In this document: piece by piece, positions 53,132 through 60,778 of the stretch
Layout: every line of letters starts with the position of its first letter
How positions within the stretch are numbered: position 1 is the stretch's first letter
DNA from: UBA7960 sp964348755
GTDB lineage: Bacteria; Bacteroidota; Bacteroidia; Bacteroidales; UBA7960
Assembly: GCA_964348755.1 (NCBI GenBank)
Contig: CAYGDW010000004.1
Location: forward strand, 1 to 64,000
Direction: 5' to 3'
DNA length: 64,000 bases
Program-made: the position numbers and the translations under genes
The notes under the pieces: model-generated
Databases searched by the model: none
Told to the model about the DNA's origin: nothing
Seen by the model: the letters and a program-made list of their open reading frames with translations, nothing else

Positions 53132-53156
53132 CCACGTTATTAAATCAAATTTAAAT

Positions 53157-53585
53157 ATGCAACCCATGATTCGATTAGGTGCATTTGCTTTTTTTTTGTT
53201 TGCTACAATGGCGTTTTCCAATAATTTAACCGCCCAGCGTGGTTTTGACCAATTTGGCACCGAGCAGGGTATTCGTATCCAATACCGCTGGGCAAGGCAC
53301 AATCCGGTTGATCCAACCAGCAATGCCGCCCTTTCGCTTCGCCTTACCAACGAACACCCTCATCCGGTAAATGTAACCCTTACGGTTACATTTTACCGCA
53401 ACCATCAGATCATGTTCGAAAGCCGCGACAATAATTACTGCTTTGAGGCAGGGCAGAGCCTGCGTGGCTCCCTGGCCAACCTCCGTTTTATGGCCGAAGG
53501 CATTTCACTTGATATGGTGCGCGAGCCGTGGTTTTCGTGGAAGATTTCGGCCATTGAAGTGAAGCCGGTAGGTAGTTGTAAATAA
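53157..53585 (+). CDS. small secreted protein of unknown function
   Basis: A 142-residue exported protein with a signal peptide (hydrophobic stretch GAFAFFLFATMAF, probable cleavage after LTA). The mature part appears as a beta-sandwich: alternating strands with NAALSLRLTNEHPHPVNVTL and a C-terminal WFSWKISAIEVKPVGSCK. Two Cys (one in NNYCFE, one near the end) could form a disulfide. I recognise no family. An ATG at 53166 is an alternative start. It precedes hutU by 67 bases but a separate promoter box lies between them. Confidence 0.65.
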   Translation: MQPMIRLGAFAFFLFATMAFSNNLTAQRGFDQFGTEQGIRIQYRWARHNPVDPTSNAALSLRLTNEHPHPVNVTLTVTFYRNHQIMFESRDNNYCFEAGQSLRGSLANLRFMAEGISLDMVREPWFSWKISAIEVKPVGSCK

Positions 53586-53630
53586 GCTTTATTTTTGGCC
53601 TCATAGGTCATTGCCTGCCCCGCAAAAGTG

Positions 53631-53638
53631 TATTTTTG
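53631..53638 (+). promoter_or_regulatory. -7 promoter box of hutU
   Basis: TATTTTTG matches TAnnTTTG, 14 bases before the ATG. A second match occurs at 53590-53597. No suitable -33 box is visible. Confidence 0.42.
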
Positions 53639-53652
53639 CATAAAAATCATCT

Positions 53653-55659
53653 ATGAGCCTAAATGATCTTCATCGTGCAATTCTGGCTGGAATTCCCAAT
53701 GAACTTCCACCTGCACGGCCTTACGACTTAACGGTAAATCATGCGCCCCGCCGCAAGGACATATTGTCGGCAGCCGAAAAAAAATTAGCCGTTAGAAATG
53801 CTTTGCGTTATTTTCCGGATACGTTTCACGAAGAACTTGCCCGAGAGTTTGCACAGGAGCTTATTGATTACGGCCGCATTTATATGTACCGGTTCAGGCC
53901 CTGCTACCCGATAACGGCCAGAAGTATCAATGATTTTCCTCATCAAAGCCTTCAGGCTGCAGCCATTATGCTAATGCTGAGCAATAATCTTGATTATGCC
54001 GTTGCCCAGCATCCACATGAACTTATAACCTATGGGGGCAATGGGGCTGTATTTCAAAACTGGGCGCAATACCTGCTCTCCATTAAATACCTTGCCGAAA
54101 TGACCGATGAGCAAACATTGGTGCTATATAGCGGTCATCCTATGGGCCTTTTTCCGTCGCACCCCGAAGCGCCCAGGGTTGTGGTAACCAACGGCATGAT
54201 GATTCCCAATTACTCAAAACCCGACGACTGGGAGCGCTTCAATGCCATCGGTGTAACCCAATATGGGCAAATGACTGCAGGCTCGTTTATGTACATTGGC
54301 CCCCAAGGCATTGTGCATGGCACCACCATTACCGTACTCAATGCCGGGCGCAGGCTGCAGGGCAGCGATGGAACCCTGGCGGGTAAAGTGTTTGTTACCA
54401 GTGGGTTGGGCGGAATGTCGGGAGCACAGGCAAAAGCAGCAGTTATAGCAGGGGCTGTGGGTGTGCTGGCCGAAGTTAATCCAAAGGTTACAAAAATCAG
54501 GCACGAACAGCGCTGGGTCGATGAGGTGTATAACGACCTCAGTACCATAATTAACCGCATAAAGGATGCAAAAAACCACAAAGAGGCAGTTTCGCTGGCA
54601 TACCAGGGAAACATTGTTGATCTTTGGGAGGCTCTGGTAAAGGCAAATATCCACATTGACCTTGGCAGCGATCAAACTTCTCTGCACAACCCTTGGGCTG
54701 GCGGTTACTACCCGGCCGGCCTTACTTTCAACGAGTCGAACGAAATGATGGCCCATGCACCCGAAGAGTTTAAAAAACATGTGCAAGCATCGCTCATCAG
54801 ACACGTGAATGCAGTAAAAACAATGACTTCCCGCGGTATGTACTTTTGGGACTACGGCAATGCATTTTTACTTGAAGCGGGCAGGGCCGGGGCAGATGTG
54901 TTTAAGGAAGATGGCACATACATATATCCTTCATACGTTCAGGACATTATGGGGCCAATGTGCTTTGACTATGGCTTTGGCCCTTTTCGTTGGGTGTGTG
55001 CCTCGTCCGATCCGGATGACCTGCGCACCACCGACCTCCTGGCCGCAGAGGTAATTGAGGGTATGATGGAGAATTCCCCTGCCGAAATAAAACAACAATT
55101 GGCCGACAACCTTCTGTGGATCAGGCAGGCTGAGGAAAACAAACTGGTTGTTGGTTCGCAGGCTCGCATTTTGTATGCCGATAGCGAGGGTCGTATTCGC
55201 ATTGCCAAAGCCTTTAACAATGCTATTGGTGAAAAGCGCCTCAAAGGTCCGGTAATTTTAGGCCGCGACCACCATGATGTGAGTGGCACCGACAGCCCCT
55301 ACCGCGAAACATCAAACATATACGACGGTTCGCAGTTTACCGCCGATATGGCCATACAAAATGTTATCGGCGACAGCTTTCGGGGGGCCACCTGGGTAAG
55401 CATTCATAATGGCGGCGGAGTAGGATGGGGCGAAGTAATTAATGGCGGCTTTGGCCTACTGCTCGACGGCAGCCCCGAAGCCGAACGCAGGCTCGAATCG
55501 ATGCTCTTTTGGGATGTAAATAACGGAATTGCCCGCAGAAGCTGGGCAAGAAACCCTGAAGCCATTTTTGCAATAAAAAGAGCTATGCAAGCCGAACCTA
55601 AGCTAAAGGTTACTTTGCCCTATATTGTATCCGACCATTTGCTCGATGGGCTATTTTAA
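53653..55659 (+). CDS. hutU: urocanate hydratase (long form)
   Basis: A 668-residue urocanase, the NAD-dependent second enzyme of histidine breakdown. Characteristic segments are YGGNGAVFQNWAQY near residue 126, LYSGHPMGLFPSHPEAPRVV, TSGLGGMSGAQAKAA (NAD-binding Gly-rich loop), DQTSLHNPWAGGYYPAG, and SIHNGGGVGWGEVINGGFG. It is about 100 residues longer than the proteobacterial enzyme, a length typical for Bacteroidota. No other histidine-degradation gene lies in the window. Confidence 0.95.
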   Translation: MSLNDLHRAILAGIPNELPPARPYDLTVNHAPRRKDILSAAEKKLAVRNALRYFPDTFHEELAREFAQELIDYGRIYMYRFRPCYPITARSINDFPHQSLQAAAIMLMLSNNLDYAVAQHPHELITYGGNGAVFQNWAQYLLSIKYLAEMTDEQTLVLYSGHPMGLFPSHPEAPRVVVTNGMMIPNYSKPDDWERFNAIGVTQYGQMTAGSFMYIGPQGIVHGTTITVLNAGRRLQGSDGTLAGKVFVTSGLGGMSGAQAKAAVIAGAVGVLAEVNPKVTKIRHEQRWVDEVYNDLSTIINRIKDAKNHKEAVSLAYQGNIVDLWEALVKANIHIDLGSDQTSLHNPWAGGYYPAGLTFNESNEMMAHAPEEFKKHVQASLIRHVNAVKTMTSRGMYFWDYGNAFLLEAGRAGADVFKEDGTYIYPSYVQDIMGPMCFDYGFGPFRWVCASSDPDDLRTTDLLAAEVIEGMMENSPAEIKQQLADNLLWIRQAEENKLVVGSQARILYADSEGRIRIAKAFNNAIGEKRLKGPVILGRDHHDVSGTDSPYRETSNIYDGSQFTADMAIQNVIGDSFRGATWVSIHNGGGVGWGEVINGGFGLLLDGSPEAERRLESMLFWDVNNGIARRSWARNPEAIFAIKRAMQAEPKLKVTLPYIVSDHLLDGLF

Positions 55660-55719
55660 GCATTGTTTCTGGCAGGAAATTTGAAAGAAGGTCATTGAAA
55701 CTCTTCAACAAGATCTGAA

Positions 55720-56142
55720 ATGAAAAACCGAATATTTTTTCTGATTCTTCTTTCCATATTTTTCGCATTCATTCTAACCTCCTGTGTCGATGGCTGGGAA
55801 GACCCTTTCGGCGATCCTGTAGAAAAGTTTCTTGGAAACTGGAAAGTAAACGAGGTAAGCACACTTTATGGTGGTCAGTACAATTACGATGTTTCAATAA
55901 GCCGCAACCCGGCCAACAGCGCCGAAATTCTTATTTCAAACTTCTATATGCAGGGGCCAGGCGAATTTGCACGTGCACTGGTGTCGGGCAATACAATTAC
56001 CATAGTGCAGCAGACCATTTGCAATGGCACCATAGCTATTAAAGGAAGCGGACAGTTTAATGCCGGTGTAATTACTCTGGTTTATACTGCCAACGATGCT
56101 GCCGATCTTGACAATGTTTCGGCCACCTACCGGCGGCCCTGA
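55720..56142 (+). CDS. small lipoprotein, lipocalin-like
   Basis: A 140-residue lipoprotein: signal peptide MKNRIFFLILLSIFFAFI and lipobox LTSC, so Cys22 is lipidated. After a short acidic tether (DGWEDPFGDPVEK) comes FLGNWKVNEVSTLYGGQ, resembling the first strand of lipocalin-like Bacteroidota proteins, followed by further alternating strands to a short basic end. The function is unknown. Its 3' end overlaps the convergent DUF4296 gene by 16 bases. Confidence 0.65.
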   Translation: MKNRIFFLILLSIFFAFILTSCVDGWEDPFGDPVEKFLGNWKVNEVSTLYGGQYNYDVSISRNPANSAEILISNFYMQGPGEFARALVSGNTITIVQQTICNGTIAIKGSGQFNAGVITLVYTANDAADLDNVSATYRRP

Positions 56143-56708
56143 CTATCTTTAATGCGGCCCTGGGTATTCTTAATGAAAAACAAGGGAGGTTTTGGCGTAG
56201 GAAACCATTCGACAGAAAGCGAATCAGGAGAAATAAAGTCGGTAGCCAGCGAATCGGTAGCCAGCGAGTCAGCGAGCAATAGCTCTTCTTCCTGGCGGCG
56301 AATAAAGCGCTGAAGCTCAGCCTCGGCCTCCGACATTTTAAGGCTTAACCGCTTAAGGATTTCTTCATGAATCTGTTCCATCTCTACCTCAAAAAGTAAA
56401 TAACAATCCAGTGCCTGCTTGAATTCGAGCCTACTTACTCCGTGTTTATGAAAAATTCCTGCATAGTAGTAATCCACAGAGTCGCTGTATTCGGGGTGCC
56501 TGGTCAGGTGGTCAGAGAGGTAGCCTTCCATCAAATAAATGTCAGCCAGGATGTTGGTTAGCTGCTCGCGTGGTAAAATCTTCTGACATCGCTCGCGGTC
56601 GGGCGAATGGAAAAATCCGCAGGAGCTAACCATTAGCAAAACCAAAACCAATGTTAGGTATTTAAGGTAAGACAACCGGGCAATAATTACTGAAAGATTT
56701 GTTTTCAT
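56127..56708 (-). CDS. DUF4296 lipoprotein
   Basis: A 193-residue lipoprotein of the DUF4296 type. The start at 56708 is chosen because it gives a standard signal peptide with lipobox VSSC (Cys30); the frame begins 12 codons earlier inside pyrC. After the tether, the conserved core has LTNILADIYLMEGYLSDH, then YYYAGIFHKHGVSRLEFKQAL, a helical domain found in Bacteroidota lipoproteins of unknown function. A coiled-coil and an acidic tail with the duplicated ADSLATDSLATD follow. It lies just downstream of pyrC. Confidence 0.8.
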   Translation of the reverse strand: MKTNLSVIIARLSYLKYLTLVLVLLMVSSCGFFHSPDRERCQKILPREQLTNILADIYLMEGYLSDHLTRHPEYSDSVDYYYAGIFHKHGVSRLEFKQALDCYLLFEVEMEQIHEEILKRLSLKMSEAEAELQRFIRRQEEELLLADSLATDSLATDFISPDSLSVEWFPTPKPPLFFIKNTQGRIKDSQGRR

Positions 56709-56733
56709 TTCATGATGCTCAGCAAATCGGTGT

Positions 56734-58086
56734 TTATCTTTCAAAAATCAGGGGCTGGCCTTTTACGGTTTCGCGGAATGTACCATTTTCAAAAACAGGT
56801 ATTCCATTTACAAAGGTATAAATCACGCTCGATTTAAAGGATGTGCCTTCGAAGGGCGACCATCCACATTTATACAATGTGTTTTCCCGGGATACGGTCT
56901 GGGGTTGGTTTAGGTTAACAACAGTAAGGTCGGCAGCATAGCCTTCCCGAATAAATCCCCGGTTTTTAACTGCAAAGCATATTGCGGGGTTATGACACAT
57001 CCATTGAATTACTTGTTGGAGAGTAAAAACTTTTTGGTGTACCATTTCGAGCATTGCGGGCAGAAAATGTTGCACTAGGGGTGCTCCAGACGGGCACTGA
57101 AGGTAATTATTCTGTTTCTCTTCGAGGGTGTGCGGGGCATGGTCGGTAGCAACCACGTCGATAAACCCGCCAATCAATGCCTGGCGAATAGCTTCGCGGT
57201 CGGCCTGAGTCTTAATTGCAGGATTCCATTTTATCAGGCTTCCTCTTTGGGCATAATCGGCATCGGTAAACCACAAGTGATGAAGGCATGCTTCGGCCGT
57301 AATTTGCTTGTCTTTTAGCGGGGTGTTGTTTTCGAGCAGGGCCATTTCGTGGGCGGTGCTCAAATGAAGCAAGTGAAGCCGGGTACCATGTTTTTTAGCC
57401 AGATTTACCGCCAGTGTTGAAGATTTGAGGCAAGCCTCATGGTTGCGAATTACCGGGTGTTGGCTTACCGGAATGTTTTCGCCAAATTTTTCTTTTGCAA
57501 TTGAAAGGTTATGAGCAATGGTGGCCTCGTCTTCGCAGTGCACTGCTACAGGCAAGCGAGCATTACTGAATATTCCCGAAAGGGTATCAGGATTATCAAC
57601 AAGCATATTTCCGGTAGAGGCACCCATGAATATTTTTATGCCGCAAACGTGTCTGGGGTCAGTAGCAACAACCTCGTCGAGGTTATCGTTGGTAGTACCC
57701 ATGTAAAACGAAAAATTTGCAAGGCTCTTTTCCTGGCCAAGTCTGAACTTGTCTTCCAATAATTTTTGGGTAACCGCTTTTGGCACGGTGTTGGGCATTT
57801 CCATAAAACTTGTAATGCCACCGGCTACTGCCGCCCGCGACTCGCTATAAAGGTCGCCCTTATGGGTAAGCCCGGGGTCGCGAAAATGCACCTGACCGTC
57901 AATAATACCTGGCATCAAAACCAAACCGTTGAGGTTTATAATAGGAAGGTTTTGTGAAATTCCTTCGGGAAGGTTTCCGCGAAAAATTTTCTCAATCTTG
58001 CCATTGCTTACAAGTAGGCTGCCCCCGAAAATTTGTCCTTCATTGACAATGGTGGCGTCTTTCAGAATAAATTTGTCAGTAGTCAT
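56734..58086 (-). CDS. pyrC: dihydroorotase
   Basis: A 450-residue dihydroorotase of pyrimidine synthesis. The metal-site signature reads GIIDGQVHFRDPGLTHKGDL, with Gln where the first His of the usual HxH pair stands. FMEMPNTVPKAVT, KIFMGASTGNMLVDN (the segment of the carboxylated Lys) and ATDHAPHTLEEKQ follow. From memory the Gln form is common in Bacteroidota dihydroorotases, so the enzyme is presumably active. A DUF4296 lipoprotein follows with 25 bases between. Confidence 0.9.
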   Translation of the reverse strand: MTTDKFILKDATIVNEGQIFGGSLLVSNGKIEKIFRGNLPEGISQNLPIINLNGLVLMPGIIDGQVHFRDPGLTHKGDLYSESRAAVAGGITSFMEMPNTVPKAVTQKLLEDKFRLGQEKSLANFSFYMGTTNDNLDEVVATDPRHVCGIKIFMGASTGNMLVDNPDTLSGIFSNARLPVAVHCEDEATIAHNLSIAKEKFGENIPVSQHPVIRNHEACLKSSTLAVNLAKKHGTRLHLLHLSTAHEMALLENNTPLKDKQITAEACLHHLWFTDADYAQRGSLIKWNPAIKTQADREAIRQALIGGFIDVVATDHAPHTLEEKQNNYLQCPSGAPLVQHFLPAMLEMVHQKVFTLQQVIQWMCHNPAICFAVKNRGFIREGYAADLTVVNLNQPQTVSRENTLYKCGWSPFEGTSFKSSVIYTFVNGIPVFENGTFRETVKGQPLIFER

Positions 58087-58133
58087 ATTTGTTTGGTATT
58101 ATATAAGGTAAAGCAAAATGCAAGGCTTGTATT

Positions 58134-58871
58134 TTATTTCATCCGTTTGTATTTCCTGAATAAACTCTGCCAGCGTAGCATTATAACGCCCAGTACCGCC
58201 TCTTTAAAAATACCTTTACTCATTTTTGAAACTCCTTCGGTGCGATCAGTAAAAATAATGGAAACTTCTTTGATTTTAAATCCCAGTTTCCAGGCCAGGA
58301 ATTTCATTTCAATCTGAAAAGCATATCCTACGAACTGAATCTTTTCGAGGTCGATGGCCGCGAGCAGCTCGCGCCGGTAACATTTAAAACCGGCCGTAGT
58401 GTCGCGAATGCTCATACCTGTTACTTTTCTAACGTATGTTGAAGCAAAATACGACATCAACACTCGTTCAATGGGCCAGTTTACCACATTAACCCCGCCA
58501 ATGTATCTTGAACCAATGGCAAGGTCGCACCCCCCGTTTTGGCAGGCCTCAAGCAGTCGGGGCAAGTCTTCGGGGTTGTGCGAAAAGTCGGCATCCATTT
58601 CAAAAATATAGGGGTAGTTGCGCTGCAAAGCCCACTTAAAGCCCATAATATAAGCGGTGCCAAGGCCTAGCTTGCCAGGCCTGGTTTCGATAAACAAACG
58701 ATCAGGGAATTCTGAAAGCAAGGAGCGAACAATGGCAGCGGTGCCATCGGGCGAGTTATCATCAATAATCAATATATGAAACCCATCCGAAATGGAGAAA
58801 ATCCTCCGGATCATTTTTTCAATGTTTTCCTTTTCCTTGTAGGTTGGAATAATTACCAGGCTATTGGCCAT
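58134..58871 (-). CDS. polyprenol-phosphate mannosyltransferase-like glycosyltransferase (GT2)
   Basis: A 245-residue GT2 enzyme like dolichol-phosphate mannose synthase. It loads mannose, or another sugar, from a nucleotide sugar on to a lipid phosphate carrier at the membrane. Motifs are VIIPTYKEKENIEKMI, ILIIDDNSPDGTA, the DXD-type EMDADFSHNPEDLPRL, and GSRYIGG. A final amphipathic region with Arg/Lys ends the protein and no transmembrane C-terminus is seen, as in the short form. Substrate specificity is not known. It lies 47 bases upstream of pyrC on the same strand. Confidence 0.87.
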   Translation of the reverse strand: MANSLVIIPTYKEKENIEKMIRRIFSISDGFHILIIDDNSPDGTAAIVRSLLSEFPDRLFIETRPGKLGLGTAYIMGFKWALQRNYPYIFEMDADFSHNPEDLPRLLEACQNGGCDLAIGSRYIGGVNVVNWPIERVLMSYFASTYVRKVTGMSIRDTTAGFKCYRRELLAAIDLEKIQFVGYAFQIEMKFLAWKLGFKIKEVSIIFTDRTEGVSKMSKGIFKEAVLGVIMLRWQSLFRKYKRMK

Positions 58872-59034
58872 TAAATCTTTATTTTGCAGGAAAACTCATC
58901 CTGCCAGGGTTAAAATTTTTGGTTTCCGGGCTTGGCATTAAATCCCGAAGCATCAAAATTAATGTTTTGAACTGAGATTTTTTGAAAAATCACATTTTTT
59001 GGCAAAAAGGTCTGGTTGTCAATGTCATTATGTA

Positions 59035-59042
59035 TATTTTTG
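59035..59042 (+). promoter_or_regulatory. -7 promoter box next to the cysteine desulfurase start
   Basis: TATTTTTG matches TAnnTTTG and ends 4 bases before the GTG at 59047. The expected start is at or just after the start codon. Confidence 0.45.
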
Positions 59043-59046
59043 CCCT

Positions 59047-60186
59047 GTGAACCAGCAAGTAATATATTTTGACAATGCTGCCACCACACGGGTTTTGGCG
59101 GAGGTGGCTGAGTTGATGTTTCATTCGCATCTGAATAATTTTGGTAATCCATCTTCGCCCCATGAGGTTGGGCGTCATGCCCGGGCAGCGGTAGAGCAAT
59201 CGCGCCGCTCCATTGCCAGCCTGCTCAATACGCAACCTGGCGAAATATTTTTTACCTCGGGAGGCACCGAAGCCAACAACGCCATTTTATTGGGTTGCAT
59301 CAAATACCATGGACGAAAACATATTATTACGAGCCGTTTGGAGCACCCATCCGTGCTGCAAACCATACTTTACCTCCAGAAAAAATCGGATTGTACATGT
59401 CATTTTGTAAAAACCGATGCAAAAGGGGTTGTTGATCTGGGCCACCTTGAGCAATTGCTTGCAGCCAACCCTGGTGCTATGGTTTCGCTAATGCATGCAA
59501 ACAATGAACTTGGAAACCTTCTTCCTTTAAAAGTAGTGGGTGGGCTGTGCCAGCAGTATAAGGCTTTTTTTCATAGCGATACAGTGCAAACCATTGGCAA
59601 GGTTTTGCTCGACCTGAAAGAAATACCCCTTGATTTTGCGGCTTTGAGTGCCCATAAATTTCATGGCCCCAAGGGAGTAGGGGCAATGTTTATTAGGGCA
59701 GGAAAGGTTTTTTTGCCATTTATGCAAGGAGGGGCCCAGGAGCGCAATATGCGGCCTGGCACTGAAAATGTGCAAGGAATAATGGGTATGGCTAAGGCCT
59801 TAGAATTAGTGCATTGGGATATGGATGCTGTTACCCTGAATATTACGGCCATAAAAAATTTTCTAATAAAAGCTCTTTCAGAATCGATACCGGGTATTGT
59901 CTTTAATGGCGATATATTTGGTGATGCCTTGCCTACAATTTTAAATATTTCGCTTCCCTTGGGCATTGATGCTGGCTTGCTGCTACCGAGGCTCGATCTG
60001 GAGGGTATCTGCGTTTCAACCGGAAGCGCCTGCTCATCGGGCAGCAGCAAACAATCGCAAGTTTTGGCTGCACTGGGTGCCGACCCGAAAATACCAAACC
60101 TGCGCATTTCCATAAGCCGGTTCAATACTCCTGAGGAGGCAAAACTACTGATTAAGGCTTTGACAAAGATTTGCAACAGTCCGTGA
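59047..60186 (+). CDS. cysteine desulfurase (NifS/IscS-like)
   Basis: A 379-residue class V PLP aminotransferase that mobilises sulfur from cysteine. Start GTG 59047 gives the usual N-terminus (NQQVIYFDNAATTRVL); the frame is open 16 codons further upstream but those codons precede the promoter box. The PLP Lys is in LSAHKFHGPKGVGAMFI, and the active-site Cys in STGSACSSGSSKQS. Other fold marks are FTSGGTEANNAILLG and MHANNELGNLLPL. The active-site loop suggests a NifS/IscS type; no scaffold or other ISC gene is adjacent. Confidence 0.93.
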   Translation: MNQQVIYFDNAATTRVLAEVAELMFHSHLNNFGNPSSPHEVGRHARAAVEQSRRSIASLLNTQPGEIFFTSGGTEANNAILLGCIKYHGRKHIITSRLEHPSVLQTILYLQKKSDCTCHFVKTDAKGVVDLGHLEQLLAANPGAMVSLMHANNELGNLLPLKVVGGLCQQYKAFFHSDTVQTIGKVLLDLKEIPLDFAALSAHKFHGPKGVGAMFIRAGKVFLPFMQGGAQERNMRPGTENVQGIMGMAKALELVHWDMDAVTLNITAIKNFLIKALSESIPGIVFNGDIFGDALPTILNISLPLGIDAGLLLPRLDLEGICVSTGSACSSGSSKQSQVLAALGADPKIPNLRISISRFNTPEEAKLLIKALTKICNSP

Positions 60187-60507
60187 ATTGAAATTTTTCA
60201 CGGATTTAAGAAGACTCAGGCTGGTATTAGAAATGTTTCAGGTCGTTTTGGCCAAAATTTAAATAACTGAAATACTTAAAATGTTTATTTTTGGAAGGGC
60301 TAATTCCTGAAACTTTAAATTGTTCTTTTAACAGCCAAAAATTAATTTGTTCTGGTGCAAAGTTTATAATTAAGCACGACAATTGCATAGCCCTAAAGTT
60401 GTCGCACTTAACTTCAATATGACTTCTTTTAAGAAATGTTTTTGTTTTTGGCCAAAGCGGGCCTTCCCAACCAATTATTGTGTCGGACTGAATAATACCA
60501 TATTGCC
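60187..60507. other. A/T-rich intergenic region
   Basis: No gene or strong repeat is seen. One TATTTTTG at 60286-60293 matches the -7 promoter box but is 214 bases from the next ATG and lacks a -33 partner. Confidence 0.5.
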
Positions 60508-60774
60508 ATGCCTAAAGTAAATCTGTTAAAATCGTTTGAGAATAAGGCCATAAAAAGGCCAAAGCCTAAATCGAAGCGCAAAAGGGTAAAGTACCGTAAG
60601 ATGGCATTTAAACTCACTGAGGTGCAATACCGGGCATTGCTGATTTATTGCCATAGGCAAAAAACCACGCCTGTAAGGTACCTTAAATTCCTTGTAAACC
60701 AGCAGGTTGAAAGATACAAGACAGAGCTGCCGTCCGCATCAGTTGTTTCGGAAAATCAGTTGAAGCTTTTTTAG
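60508..60774 (+). CDS. small basic DNA-binding-like protein
   Basis: An 88-residue very basic protein. The first 32 residues are Lys/Arg-rich (AIKRPKPKSKRKRVKYRK) and likely disordered. The following MAFKLTEVQYRALLIYCHRQ and TPVRYLKFLVNQQVERYK resemble a ribbon-helix-helix module (strand, helix, helix), which would bind DNA as a dimer. This is a shape-based guess. It converges on mutS2 with 4 bases between stops. It lies alone, so neighbours give no hint of its role. Confidence 0.6.
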   Translation: MPKVNLLKSFENKAIKRPKPKSKRKRVKYRKMAFKLTEVQYRALLIYCHRQKTTPVRYLKFLVNQQVERYKTELPSASVVSENQLKLF

Positions 60775-60778
60775 GGGT

